This document shows, piece by piece, positions 18,798-30,226 of a DNA stretch of 64,000 nt. Below the pieces are notes generated by a model. It was not told where the DNA came from, did no database searches, and saw nothing but the letters and a program-made list of their open reading frames with translations. The stretch's first letter is position 1. Every line of letters begins with the position of its first letter. A program made the position numbers and the translations under genes. Origin of the DNA: Corynebacterium sp. NML98-0116 (GTDB lineage: Bacteria; Actinomycetota; Actinomycetes; Mycobacteriales; Mycobacteriaceae); the NCBI RefSeq assembly GCF_001767255.1, contig NZ_CP017639.1:1758875-1822874 (forward strand), in the 5' to 3' direction.

Positions 18798-19478
18798 ATG
18801 AGTATGCTGGCACGCTTATTGCAGGAAGACCCCGCCACACCACGCCTGACCGTCTACGACGAGTCACAGGGCAGCCGCGTGGAATTTTCTGCGCTGACTC
18901 TGGACAACTGGCTAAGCAAAGTGGGCAACTTGCTGGACGAGGAGTTCGAGCTCGAGGGCTCTGACCCCATTGTGATCGACCTTCCGGTGTCCTGGCAGGC
19001 TGCGGTGATCGCGCTTGGCGCCTACAACATTGGGCGTCGCCCGATCTTCGCGAGCACAGGCGACGATGTCCCGCTCGTGTTTACCGTGGCGGAGCGCGTC
19101 GACACCTGGGCTGATGCGGACGAGTGCGTCGTTGTCTCAAGGGACCCCTTCGGACGCGGCGTCGTCGAATCAGGCGGCACGTTGCCGCTTGGAACCGTGG
19201 ACTTCAGTCCGACGGTGCGCAGCTACGGCGACCAGTACTTTGGACAGACTGCAGACATCGCGCAGTGGTCTCAAGCGGCTGAGCAGCCCGCCTGCCCCGA
19301 ACGGGTGCTGATTGCCGGTTGGAACAGCGCCGACGAATTCGAACAGCGCGTGCTTGCCCCGCTGGCTGGGGGCGGTTCGGTCGTCGTGGTGACAGGCGGA
19401 ACGGAAACACCTGGTAAAGACAGGATCGCAGCCATCGCCCAGGCGGAACACGTAAACCACATACAACCGGACATTTAA
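18798..19478 (+). CDS. TIGR03089-family acyl-CoA-synthetase-like protein
   Basis: The 226-residue protein resembles the TIGR03089 family, actinobacterial proteins related to the N-terminal part of AMP-forming acyl-CoA ligases. Family features are the start LARLLQEDPATPRLTVYDE, the DLPVSWQAAVIALGAYNIGR region and the Gly-rich end. It lacks the ATP-binding and C-terminal domains of a real ligase, so it is probably not a complete enzyme. The ATG at 18798 fits the family N-terminus. It follows lcpA by 24 bases but may have its own promoter (TATGCT at 18784-18789). Confidence 0.75.
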   Translation: MSMLARLLQEDPATPRLTVYDESQGSRVEFSALTLDNWLSKVGNLLDEEFELEGSDPIVIDLPVSWQAAVIALGAYNIGRRPIFASTGDDVPLVFTVAERVDTWADADECVVVSRDPFGRGVVESGGTLPLGTVDFSPTVRSYGDQYFGQTADIAQWSQAAEQPACPERVLIAGWNSADEFEQRVLAPLAGGGSVVVVTGGTETPGKDRIAAIAQAEHVNHIQPDI

Positions 19479-19601
19479 CCCCGTTTTCTCCCCCGTTCGT
19501 AGGTAATTCGGCAGATTTCTGCGCGCCCGGGTCCAGTTTTTCACTAGATTGAAGACACCGAATTCACACGAGTCACACATGACCCAACGAAAGGCGGATG
19601 A

Positions 19602-20858
19602 ATGAAACTCCGTACGACTGGTGCAACCCTCTGTGCAATTGCGCTCGCTGGCGCAGCTCTGACCGGTTGCTCTTCTGACAACGAGGCAGCGGACACCAAC
19701 AAGGACTCCGGCACCTCCGCTTCCGAGGGCGGCGCGGAGCGCGGCCCGATCACGTTCGCCATGGGCCGCAATGACACGGACAAGCTCAAGCCGATCATCG
19801 AGAAGTGGAACGAGGCTCACCCAGATGAGCAGGTCACCCTCTCTGAGCTCGCCGGCGAGGCCGACGACCAGCGCGATACGCTCGTGCAGTCCCTCCAGGC
19901 GGGTAACGCCGACTACGACGTGATGGCCCTCGACGTTGTGTGGACGGCCGACTTCGCAGCGAACCAGTGGCTCGAGCCACTCGAGGGCGATTACGCCATC
20001 GACACCTCCGGCTTGCTGCAGTCCACCGTCGACTCCGCGACCTACGGCGGCAAGCTCTACGCCCTGCCGCAGAACACGAACGGCCAGCTGTTGTTCCGCA
20101 ACGTCGACAAGGTCCCAAGCGCGCCTGACACCTTCGAAGACGTCATCGCCGCCTGCAAGGAGGTCGAGGGAGACTGCCTGACCACCCAGCTCAAGCAGTA
20201 CGAGGGCCTGACCGTAAACACGCTCGGCTTCATCAACGGCTGGGGCGGCAGCGTCCTTGACGACGCCGGCGAGCCAACCGTCGAGTCCGACGCCGCAAAG
20301 GCCGGACTGCAAGCACTCGTTGACGCATACAACGACGGCGTCATCGCCAAGAGCTCCACGGCAGCAACCGAGGAGGAAACCAACCTCGCGTTCACCGAGG
20401 GCAACACCGCTCTGGCGATCAACTGGCCGTACATGTACACCAACGCCCAGGAAGCTGGCGTGAACTTTGAGGTCCAGCCGCTGGTTGGCAAGGACGGCGT
20501 GGGTGTTTCCACCCTCGGTGGCTACAACAACGGCATCAACGTCAACTCCAAGCACAAGCAGACCGCGAAGGACTTCATCGAGTTCATCATCAACGAAGAG
20601 AACCAGCTCTCGTTCGCTGAAGCATCCTTCCCACCAGTGCTCGCATCGATCTACGACGACGCCGAGCTGGTTGCAAAGCACCCATACCTGCCAGCACTGA
20701 AGGTTTCGCTGGAGAACGCGCAGCCTCGCCCGGTTTCCCCGTTCTACCCTGCGATCTCGAAGGCTATCCAGGACAACGCCTACGCAGCACTGACCGCCGG
20801 TAAGAGCGTCGATGACGCCACCGCCGACATGGCAGCTGCTATCAAGCAGGCTTCCTAA
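19602..20858 (+). CDS. tusE: Sugar ABC transporter substrate-binding lipoprotein, trehalose type
   Basis: This 418-residue solute-binding lipoprotein resembles LpqY/TusE, which captures trehalose released during mycolate transfer so that it can be recycled. The signal peptide ends at LTGC with the lipid-modified Cys at residue 23. The mature protein has the family-1 extracellular binding fold (ITFAMGRNDTDKLKPIIEKW, YALPQNTNGQLLFRN, NWPYMYTNAQ). The ATG has AAAGG upstream. The position next to the lcpA region matches tusE in C. glutamicum. Maltose as substrate cannot be excluded. Confidence 0.82.
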   Translation: MKLRTTGATLCAIALAGAALTGCSSDNEAADTNKDSGTSASEGGAERGPITFAMGRNDTDKLKPIIEKWNEAHPDEQVTLSELAGEADDQRDTLVQSLQAGNADYDVMALDVVWTADFAANQWLEPLEGDYAIDTSGLLQSTVDSATYGGKLYALPQNTNGQLLFRNVDKVPSAPDTFEDVIAACKEVEGDCLTTQLKQYEGLTVNTLGFINGWGGSVLDDAGEPTVESDAAKAGLQALVDAYNDGVIAKSSTAATEEETNLAFTEGNTALAINWPYMYTNAQEAGVNFEVQPLVGKDGVGVSTLGGYNNGINVNSKHKQTAKDFIEFIINEENQLSFAEASFPPVLASIYDDAELVAKHPYLPALKVSLENAQPRPVSPFYPAISKAIQDNAYAALTAGKSVDDATADMAAAIKQAS

Positions 20859-20880
20859 TACGATACGTCGTATGAGCAGA

Positions 20881-20911
20881 ACGCCCGCCCGGACTGTGTT
20901 CGGGCGGGCGT
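20881..20911 (+). terminator. Strong hairpin between binding-protein and permease genes
   Basis: ACGCCCGCCCG and CGGGCGGGCGT form a perfect 11-bp GC-rich stem with a 9-base loop, followed by TTATAGTT. This looks like a leaky terminator or an mRNA-stabilising hairpin that lets the binding protein be made in excess of the permeases, a common arrangement in ABC operons. The weak T-run argues against complete termination. Confidence 0.75.
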
Positions 20912-20959
20912 TATAGTTCGTATATCTCCATCTTCCCGTCTACTTTGCAAAGGCCCGCG

Positions 20960-21976
20960 ATGAGCACATCTCCATCCAAGCCTCGCGATACCACGAAGGC
21001 GGCAGCGCTCGTCGCGCCCGCCTTGCTGGTGTTGGCGGTGGTGATCGGCTACCCGATCGTCCGCGCAATATGGCTTTCATTCCAGTCCAACCGGCACCTC
21101 GACGCCTCTACCGGAGTGTTCGTCGATGGTGGCTTTGCTGGCGTCGATAATTACTTGTACTGGCTGTCGAACCGCTGTATGACGCCGTCGGGCGTGGTGG
21201 GTGCCTGCCCTCCTGGCGTGCTTGCGACCGACTTCTGGCCAGCAGTGTCGGTGACCCTCTTCTTCACCGTGGTCACCGTCGCCTTGGAGACAGTGCTCGG
21301 TATCGGGATGGCCATCATCATGAACCGGCCGTCGCGCGCCCGCGGTCTGATCCGCGCGGCCGTGCTCATCCCTTGGGCGATCCCAACCGCGGTGACCGCG
21401 AAGTTGTGGCAGTTCATGTTCGCACCGAGCGGTATCGTGAACTCGCTGCTGGGCGCGAGCGTGGCGTGGACAACTGACCCGTGGGCGGCACGCTTTGCGG
21501 TGATCATCGCCGACGTGTGGAAGACCACGCCGTTTATGGCGCTGCTCATCCTCGCAGGCCTACAGATGATTCCGAAGGACGTCTACGAGGCCGCGCGTGT
21601 CGACGGCGCCTCCGCATGGCAGACCTTCACCAGCATCACCCTGCCGTTGGTGCGGCCAGCGCTCATGGTGGCGGTGCTCTTCCGTACGCTCGACGCGCTG
21701 CGCATGTACGACCTGCCGGTCATCATGATTTCGGGCTCCTCAAACTCCCCTACCGCGACAATTTCGCAACTGGTGGTTGAGGACATGCGTCAGGGCAACT
21801 TCAACTCGGCCTCGGCGCTGTCCACTCTCATCTTCCTGCTAATCTTCGCGGTTGCGTTCGTCATGGTGCGGTTCCTCGGAGCGAACGTTGGTGGCGCGAA
21901 CGAACGGCGTGAAGCCCGGCGCGCGAAGCGCAAGCAGGAGAAGCAAGAGTCGAAGAAGGAGGCGACAGCGCGATGA
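20960..21976 (+). CDS. tusF: ABC sugar transporter permease (TusF/SugA-like)
   Basis: This MalF-type inner-membrane permease of 338 residues has about six membrane segments and the cytoplasmic EAA loop EAARVDGASAWQTFTSITLP that docks on the ATPase. A charged Lys/Arg-rich tail ends the protein. The ATG at 20960 is preferred over one five codons upstream because AAAGG precedes it. It overlaps the next permease by 4 bases (ATGA), so the two are translationally coupled. Confidence 0.85.
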   Translation: MSTSPSKPRDTTKAAALVAPALLVLAVVIGYPIVRAIWLSFQSNRHLDASTGVFVDGGFAGVDNYLYWLSNRCMTPSGVVGACPPGVLATDFWPAVSVTLFFTVVTVALETVLGIGMAIIMNRPSRARGLIRAAVLIPWAIPTAVTAKLWQFMFAPSGIVNSLLGASVAWTTDPWAARFAVIIADVWKTTPFMALLILAGLQMIPKDVYEAARVDGASAWQTFTSITLPLVRPALMVAVLFRTLDALRMYDLPVIMISGSSNSPTATISQLVVEDMRQGNFNSASALSTLIFLLIFAVAFVMVRFLGANVGGANERREARRAKRKQEKQESKKEATAR

Positions 21977-22794
21977 AACGACTCGGCCACTACGCAGGCA
22001 TCATCTTCATCATGTTCTGGGGGCTCGCCCCGTTTTATTGGATGGTGATCACGGCGCTGCGGGACAAACGCTTCACGTTCGATACCACGCCGTGGCCCAC
22101 GCACGTCACCCTCGAGAACTACCGGGACGCACTGGCCACGGACGCCGGCAATGACTTCCTCGGGGCGATTTTCAACTCGCTGATTATTTCGCTGGCGACA
22201 ACGGCGTTGGCGGTCGCCGTGGGCGTGTTCACCGCCTACGCGCTTGCTCGCCTGGACTTCCGCGGCAAGGGATTCATCACGGGCATCATTTTGGCGGCCT
22301 CGATGTTCCCTGGCATTGCGCTTGTCACTCCCCTGTTCCAGCTGTTCGGTGACCTCGGGTGGATCGGCACATACCGTGCCATGATCATCCCGAGCATCTC
22401 ATTCGCCCTCCCCCTGACTATCTACACGCTGGTGTCGTTCTTCCAGCAACTTCCTTGGGAGCTCGAGGAAGCAGCGCGTGTCGACGGCGCCTCCCGTGGC
22501 CAGGCATTTCGCCTCATCTTGCTGCCGTTGGCGGCACCGGCCATCTTCACGACGGCCATCCTGGCGTTTATCACCACCTGGAATGAATTTATGTTGGCGC
22601 GCCAGCTGTCGTCCACGGCGACTGAACCTGTCACCGTCGCAATTGCACGATTCTCGGGGCCGAGCGCCTTCGAGTACCCGTACGCTGCGATTATGGCGGC
22701 GGGCTCGCTGGTGACGATTCCGCTGATCATCATGGTGCTGGTATTCCAGCGCCGTATTGTGTCTGGTCTCACAGCCGGCGGCGTGAAGGGCTGA
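21973..22794 (+). CDS. tusG: ABC sugar transporter permease (TusG/SugB-like)
   Basis: This MalG-type permease of 273 residues has six predicted membrane segments and the EAA loop LEEAARVDGASRGQAFRLILLP. With the preceding permease it forms the channel of the importer. No ATPase gene follows; the importer must use an MsiK/SugC-like ATPase encoded elsewhere. Confidence 0.87.
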   Translation: MKRLGHYAGIIFIMFWGLAPFYWMVITALRDKRFTFDTTPWPTHVTLENYRDALATDAGNDFLGAIFNSLIISLATTALAVAVGVFTAYALARLDFRGKGFITGIILAASMFPGIALVTPLFQLFGDLGWIGTYRAMIIPSISFALPLTIYTLVSFFQQLPWELEEAARVDGASRGQAFRLILLPLAAPAIFTTAILAFITTWNEFMLARQLSSTATEPVTVAIARFSGPSAFEYPYAAIMAAGSLVTIPLIIMVLVFQRRIVSGLTAGGVKG

Positions 22795-22864
22795 CTTAAC
22801 TTTTTCTTATGTCTAGATTAAGCTGTATTCACTTTATTACTTCCCGCCCCTAGAAAGAGCAGCT

Positions 22865-23179
22865 ATGCACCACACCACACTCCGAATCGCGACGGCAACC
22901 GCACTCGCATCCTCCCTGGTACTGAGCGGCATGACTGGCACGGCACACGCCGAAACCACCGCAACGGTGCACACCAACGCCGATAACAACGGCACGACAG
23001 TGACCACCAACGTCACCACCAACACCACCGCAAACGGTGGTGTGACCAAGGAAGAAGCAAACGCGCTTGAGGTCGCCGGAGTTGTGGTTGGGCTCTTGGC
23101 AGTACTCGGGGCCCTGATGGCCGGGTGGCTATACTTCGCTGCCCCGCACATGGGCCTGAACTTCGGCCCCCGCCTCTAA
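22865..23179 (+). CDS. Small exported protein with C-terminal membrane anchor
   Basis: The 104-residue product has a cleavable-looking signal peptide ending at AHA (about residue 28), a Thr/Asn-rich exposed region, and a C-terminal membrane segment (VAGVVVGLLAVLGALMAGWLYF). AAAGAGCAGCT lies before the ATG. It lies 70 bases downstream of the permease genes on the same strand. A small membrane protein is also encoded in the tus region of C. glutamicum, so an accessory role in trehalose uptake is possible but unproven. Confidence 0.65.
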   Translation: MHHTTLRIATATALASSLVLSGMTGTAHAETTATVHTNADNNGTTVTTNVTTNTTANGGVTKEEANALEVAGVVVGLLAVLGALMAGWLYFAAPHMGLNFGPRL

Positions 23180-23182
23180 CGA

Positions 23183-23392
23183 GTGCAACGGCCCTCACAG
23201 CGCCAGGATCTGCTCTGGCAAACAATCATTGGGTTCGTAGGGTTCTTCACCCTGCTCGCCTTCGTACAGGCCGCCATCAACATCACAAAGCCCGAGCCAT
23301 CAATCTGGCCGGGCCTCGTTCTTGCCGCCTTCGTCGCAGCACTGTGGCGGCTGATTCGCCGGTGGCGCCAGTGGCGCGCAGGCGAAGACTAA
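23183..23392 (+). CDS. Small two-segment membrane protein
   Basis: This 69-residue protein starts at a GTG 3 bases after the preceding stop. It has two hydrophobic segments (TIIGFVGFFTLLAFVQAAI and WPGLVLAAFVAALWRLI) and a basic C-terminus (RRWRQWR), so both ends are probably cytoplasmic. I do not recognise the family. Its stop codon is directly adjacent to the relic of the purE 3' end on the other strand. Confidence 0.5.
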   Translation: MQRPSQRQDLLWQTIIGFVGFFTLLAFVQAAINITKPEPSIWPGLVLAAFVAALWRLIRRWRQWRAGED

Positions 23393-23393
23393 A

Positions 23394-23474
23394 TCACTCC
23401 TCGCCGAGCAGACGCTCACGCAGCGCGGCGTCCTTACGCTCAACTTCAGCCGCCATGTCGGACTGGTACTTCGC
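23394..23474 (-). pseudogene. purE: Relic of the purE 3' end (last 26 codons)
   Basis: On the minus strand these 81 bases read as the C-terminus of Pur[21 protein letters not shown] and then RLLGEE plus a stop. The intact purE, 7.2 kb away in the same orientation, ends [25 protein letters not shown]. Over 23419-23475 versus 30721-30777, 54 of 57 bases are identical. Upstream of this fragment nothing resembles purE. It marks the left edge of the block that carries the thiamine operon. Confidence 0.85.
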
Positions 23475-23556
23475 CGGCGATTAATGCGTCTACGAGTATC
23501 ATGCCACCCACAATAAACACCCACACGCTGCACAAACAAGCGATTGTGAGAAGCAT
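23446..23556 (-). CDS. Possible 36-residue membrane peptide (doubtful)
   Basis: A short reading frame starts at an ATG with GAAAGTGGA upstream and encodes a hydrophobic segment (LLTIACLCSVWVFIVGGMIL), then runs into the purE relic in another frame and stops. It may be the beginning of a gene truncated when the block was inserted, or chance. It is listed because it is the only coding-like signal between the relic and the riboswitch. Confidence 0.2.
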   Translation of the reverse strand: MLLTIACLCSVWVFIVGGMILVDALIAGEVPVRHGG

Positions 23557-23656
23557 TCCACTTTCAGCTCAAAAGAGAACCGGCAGCCCAATCCATACGC
23601 CTAATATAGGTCTGGTTTTTGCCGCTGCGATCGTGCGCAGGGCAGGATTCGCGCTG

Positions 23657-23665
23657 TGCTAGTGT
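23657..23665 (+). promoter_or_regulatory. Extended -10 promoter of the thiamine operon
   Basis: TGCTAGTGT matches the extended -10 pattern TGnTAnnnT. Transcription would start near 23671-23673, just before the riboswitch. No -35 is visible. Confidence 0.5.
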
Positions 23666-23673
23666 CACCAATG

Positions 23674-23752
23674 TGACACGGGGTGCACCCCGAAGTGGTG
23701 CTGAGATCAGACCCGTCGAACCTGCTCTAGCTCAACCTAGCGAAGGGATGTC
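23674..23752 (+). promoter_or_regulatory. TPP riboswitch (THI element)
   Basis: The leader of the thiamine operon contains the conserved blocks of the thiamine-pyrophosphate aptamer: ACGGGGTGC, then GTGCTGAGATCAGACCC, then GAACCTGCTCTAGCTC and CCTAGCGAAGGGATG. The last block contains the likely ribosome binding site (GAAGGGA) of the first gene 9 bases before its ATG, and the following TGTCCCAC could pair with GTGACA at the 5' side to close the P1 stem. TPP binding would therefore hide the start region, which points to translational control. Confidence 0.93.
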
Positions 23753-23756
23753 CCAC

Positions 23757-25265
23757 ATGAATGCACCTGCCCTGCCCCGCATCCTCACGATTGCCGGCAC
23801 CGACCCGACCGGAGGCGCAGGCGTCCAAGCCGATATCAAATCCATCCAGGCCGCCGGCGGCTTTTCCTACAGCGTAGTGACCTCGCTGGTCGCCCAGAAC
23901 ACCACCGGTGTGCAGGAGATTTTCACCCCGCCGATCGACTTTCTGCGCACACAGCTGCGCTCCGTCACCGATGATGTGGCGATCGACGCGATCAAGATCG
24001 GCATGCTCGGCACCACCGAAATCATCGAGGTCGTGCGCGAATTCCTCACCACACACGCACGAGAGGCCGCGGTGGTGTTGGATCCGGTGATGGTGGCGTC
24101 GTCAAGCGATAGGCTCCTGACGCCCGAGGCGGAAGTCGCGCTGCGCGAGCTCGCCTCGCTTGCCGACATCATCACGCCCAACCTCCCCGAACTCGCCGTC
24201 CTCACCGGCGAAGACCCGGCCACCGACTTCGACACCGCGATCGCGCAGGCGCAGGGGCTGGCGAAAAAGCTGGACACAACCGTGATTATCAAGGGCGGGC
24301 ACCTCACCGGCCCGCGCGCAGACAACGCCGTGGTGACCGCCGAGCGCGTCCACCACGTGTCGGTAAGCCGCGTGAACACGAAGAACACGCACGGCACGGG
24401 CTGCTCTTTTTCCTCGGCGCTGGCGACGCGCCTGGGCGCCGGCTTCGATACGCCGGCGGCGACCGAGTGGGCGTCGCGCTGGCTGTACGAGGCGATTGCG
24501 CACGCCGACGCGCTCGCCGTTGGACACGGCCGCGGCCCCGTCGACCACGGGCACGTCGGCCGCCGCATGCAGCGCGCCGCCGACTGCAACCCCGAGCGCT
24601 TCCTGCGCATCGACGCCCCACCAACCGCGCCACTCGCCACGCCTGCTGGCCCGTACACCCAGGCGCTGTGGGACGCCTCGGCGCCGTACCTCACCGCGAT
24701 TATGGAGCTGCCGTTCATCCGCACGCTTGCCGACGGCACCCTCGACCACGCCGACTTCATGTTCTACCTCGAGCAGGACGCCTACTACCTGACCAAGTAC
24801 GCGCGCTCGCTGCACGCGCTTGGCGGCGCGTGGGCAAAGGATGCGGACGCCGCGATCACCGACGAGCAAGAGATGCAACGCACCTGGCTCGCCGATCTTG
24901 GCCGCGAGACGCTGCCGTCGCCGGTCACACGCGCCTACACCGATTTCCTGCTCGCCTCCGCCCTCGGCGAGTCGGCGGCGATCGGGCAGGCGGCGGTGCT
25001 GCCCTGCTACTGGCTCTACTACGAGGTCGGCGCGCGCCTCGCGGAGCACAACCACGCCTCGCATCCCTACCACGACTGGCTGGCCACCTACTCGGGCAAC
25101 GGTTTCTACGAGGCGGTGCGCGGCGCGATCGACCGCTGCGAGGCCACCCTTGAGGCGAACCCCGACGCCCTGGACGCGGCGGTGCGCGCGTGTGCGGTCG
25201 CCTCGCGCTACGAGCGCGATTTCTTCGACCAGGCCGACCGCGCGTGGGTGGTGCGCGATGCCTAA
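23757..25265 (+). CDS. thiD: ThiD-TenA fusion: HMP(-P) kinase and thiaminase II domain
   Basis: The 502-residue protein joins two thiamine enzymes. Residues about 5-265 are ThiD, which phosphorylates HMP and HMP-P (AGTDPTGGAGVQADIK, LDPVMVASSSDRLL, NTHGTGCSFSSALA). Residues about 290-500 are TenA, which salvages aminopyrimidine from degraded thiamine; its nucleophile is probably the Cys in VLPCYWLYYEVG. The ATG at 23757 is spaced correctly from the riboswitch-embedded GAAGGGA. The downstream thiE start overlaps its end by 8 bases. The gene is very GC-rich. Confidence 0.92.
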   Translation: MNAPALPRILTIAGTDPTGGAGVQADIKSIQAAGGFSYSVVTSLVAQNTTGVQEIFTPPIDFLRTQLRSVTDDVAIDAIKIGMLGTTEIIEVVREFLTTHAREAAVVLDPVMVASSSDRLLTPEAEVALRELASLADIITPNLPELAVLTGEDPATDFDTAIAQAQGLAKKLDTTVIIKGGHLTGPRADNAVVTAERVHHVSVSRVNTKNTHGTGCSFSSALATRLGAGFDTPAATEWASRWLYEAIAHADALAVGHGRGPVDHGHVGRRMQRAADCNPERFLRIDAPPTAPLATPAGPYTQALWDASAPYLTAIMELPFIRTLADGTLDHADFMFYLEQDAYYLTKYARSLHALGGAWAKDADAAITDEQEMQRTWLADLGRETLPSPVTRAYTDFLLASALGESAAIGQAAVLPCYWLYYEVGARLAEHNHASHPYHDWLATYSGNGFYEAVRGAIDRCEATLEANPDALDAAVRACAVASRYERDFFDQADRAWVVRDA

Positions 25266-25904
25266 GTCGCTCGACCTACGCTGCTATTTCGTCACGGGCC
25301 AGCCTACCGCCGATGTCGCGCGCGTCGCCGCCGAAGCCGCGGCCGGCGGGGCGGGCGTGATCCAGGTGCGCAGCAAGCCGATCGCCAAAGCCGACCTCGA
25401 GCGTCTCGCGTGCGAGGTCGCCGATGCGGTCGCCGCGGCGAACCCGCGCACGCGCGTGCTTATCGACGACAACGTTCCCCTCGCCGCCCGCCTCATGCGC
25501 ACCCACCACATCCACGGCGCGCACATCGGCCAGGACGACATGGACCCGCGCGCCGCGCGCGAACTGCTCGGGCCGGACGCGATCCTCGGACTGACCACCG
25601 GCACGCTCGCACTGGTGGAGGCGGCGAACGCGTACGCCGACGTGATCGATTACGTCGGCGCGGGCCCCTTCCGCCCGACCCCGACGAAGGACTCCGGCCG
25701 CGCCCCACTTGGCCTCGACGGCTACCCGGCGCTGGTCGAGGCCTCGCAGGTACCGGTCGTGGCGATCGGCGACGTACACGCCACGGATGCCGCCGCGCTT
25801 GCCGCCACGGGCGTGGCCGGCGTGGCGATCGTCCGCGGTTTCATGCACGCTGAGGACCCGCGCGCGATGGCGGCGGGTATCGTCAAGGATTTCGAGGAAG
25901 CGTC

Positions 25905-25908
<4 letters not shown>
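25258..25908 (+). CDS. thiE: Thiamine-phosphate synthase
   Basis: ThiE joins HMP-PP and the thiazole phosphate to form thiamine phosphate. The 216-residue TIM barrel has VIQVRSK near the start, VLIDDNVPLA, GAHIGQDDM, GLTTGT, DYVGAGPFRPTPTKD and the phosphate loop VPVVAIGDVHA. The ATG at 25258 lies inside the end of the thiD-tenA gene. The downstream gene overlaps by 4 bases. Confidence 0.93.
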
Positions 25909-29088
<3,180 letters not shown>

Positions 29089-29094
29089 CGACCC

Positions 29095-29446
29095 CTAACG
29101 ACGCTGCGCCGCTGCGATCTCGGAAGTGTTCTGCGCCGTCTTGATCGCCGAGACCATGAATTCGAGGGTGACGCGCGCGCTGATCAATGAGAACAGCGCG
29201 AAAAGCGTACCGAAGAGAAGGAAGCCGATCAGCATGAGCAGGCCGGTGCCAAAACCAACACTAAACGTAGCCAGCGACACCAAAAGGCCGAAGACCCCAG
29301 CACAGTCCGATGAAGACTGCGGAGATCAGGTAGATCACGCGGGCGAACTTCAGGGTGATGTACTGGGAGAAGGAGAAGTCGAAAAGCGCGGAGAAGAAGC
29401 CGTCGGCGGTCTGCTTGCTTTGCGCGGCGTTGAAGTTGGCGATCAT
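29095..29446 (-). pseudogene. DUF4282 membrane protein gene, frameshifted
   Basis: Two overlapping minus-strand frames together make one DUF4282 protein of about 116 residues. The first, from 29446, encodes ADGFFSALFDFSFSQYITLK and the first membrane segment. The second, ending at 29095, encodes the second segment and the tail LEFMVSAIKTAQNTSEIA. Removing one G from the run of four at 29295-29298 restores a single frame (C-W-V-F-G-L-L). It is either a recent one-base insertion or a sequencing error in a short homopolymer. Confidence 0.8.
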
Positions 29447-29530
29447 GGGTGTTCCCTTTCAGTCGTATTACAGGTGCACTACGAACTTATACCCGGGTTA
29501 ACGCGCTCCCGCTTCGTTTATCCAGGTTGG

Positions 29531-30166
29531 TTACTCAGTCAGCAGGCTTTCGCCTCTGGCTTCCAGGAGTTGTTCCATCTCGTGCATCTCAGCGGTTTGC
29601 ACGTCGACCATTTGTTGAGCCAGTTCCACGAGAGGCTGGTAGCCGCCGTTGTCGATTTGGTCTTGGGTCATGGCAACGGCACCCGCGTGATGGAAATGCA
29701 TGAGCTGGAGGAACCGGGTGTCTGCTTCCTCGCCCGAAAGTGATTTCAGCTGGTCCATCTGTTCTGGAGTGATCATGCCATTGGCAATGTGTGGGGCGTG
29801 ATGTGCCATCAAGTCACCCTGGTCCCATTGTTCAGCCCAGTCGACCATGGTGTCGATTTCTTCTTGTTGCCCGATTTTAATCCGTTCGGCCAAGTCCGCG
29901 GTGGCTTCGCTGATGCCATCGGCGGCCAGGATGATCTCGCTCATGTCCACGGCTTGCTGGTGATGCGGTGTCATCATCGCGAGAAAATGCAAATCGACCC
30001 CATTGACTTCTGCGGGTTGGTTGGCCCCGGCAGTCACTGCGGCACCGTCCTTGTCGGTCTGGGGCGCGTCTGTGGCGTCTTGGCCATCTCCGGCGCATGA
30101 AGCCACGCTGGCCCCCAGTACTGCAACGGTGATCAAGCCGGTGATGCGGCGATGTAAGTGTGTCAT
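29531..30166 (-). CDS. DUF305 lipoprotein
   Basis: The 211-residue product is an exported DUF305 protein of the ferritin-like superfamily. A lipoprotein signal peptide ends at VASC (Cys24). The mature part is His- and Met-rich with the family motifs MMTPHHQQAVDM, MIT-PEQM, FLQLMHFHHAGAV and MHEMEQLLEARG, consistent with a metal site. Such genes are often found with copper-handling genes, but none is nearby. The ATG at 30166 has AGGAAGG upstream. The gene is lower in GC than the thi operon beside it. Confidence 0.82.
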   Translation of the reverse strand: MTHLHRRITGLITVAVLGASVASCAGDGQDATDAPQTDKDGAAVTAGANQPAEVNGVDLHFLAMMTPHHQQAVDMSEIILAADGISEATADLAERIKIGQQEEIDTMVDWAEQWDQGDLMAHHAPHIANGMITPEQMDQLKSLSGEEADTRFLQLMHFHHAGAVAMTQDQIDNGGYQPLVELAQQMVDVQTAEMHEMEQLLEARGESLLTE

Positions 30167-30226
30167 GAATGGAGCCTTCCTAGGACTGAAGCACATGGCA
30201 CCAAAAGTAGCACCATCGGATGTACT

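Noticed and set aside
23619-23756. Upstream extension of ThiD from an in-frame start at 23619
   Set aside because: This stretch is the promoter and TPP riboswitch, and the ribosome binding site fits the ATG at 23757.
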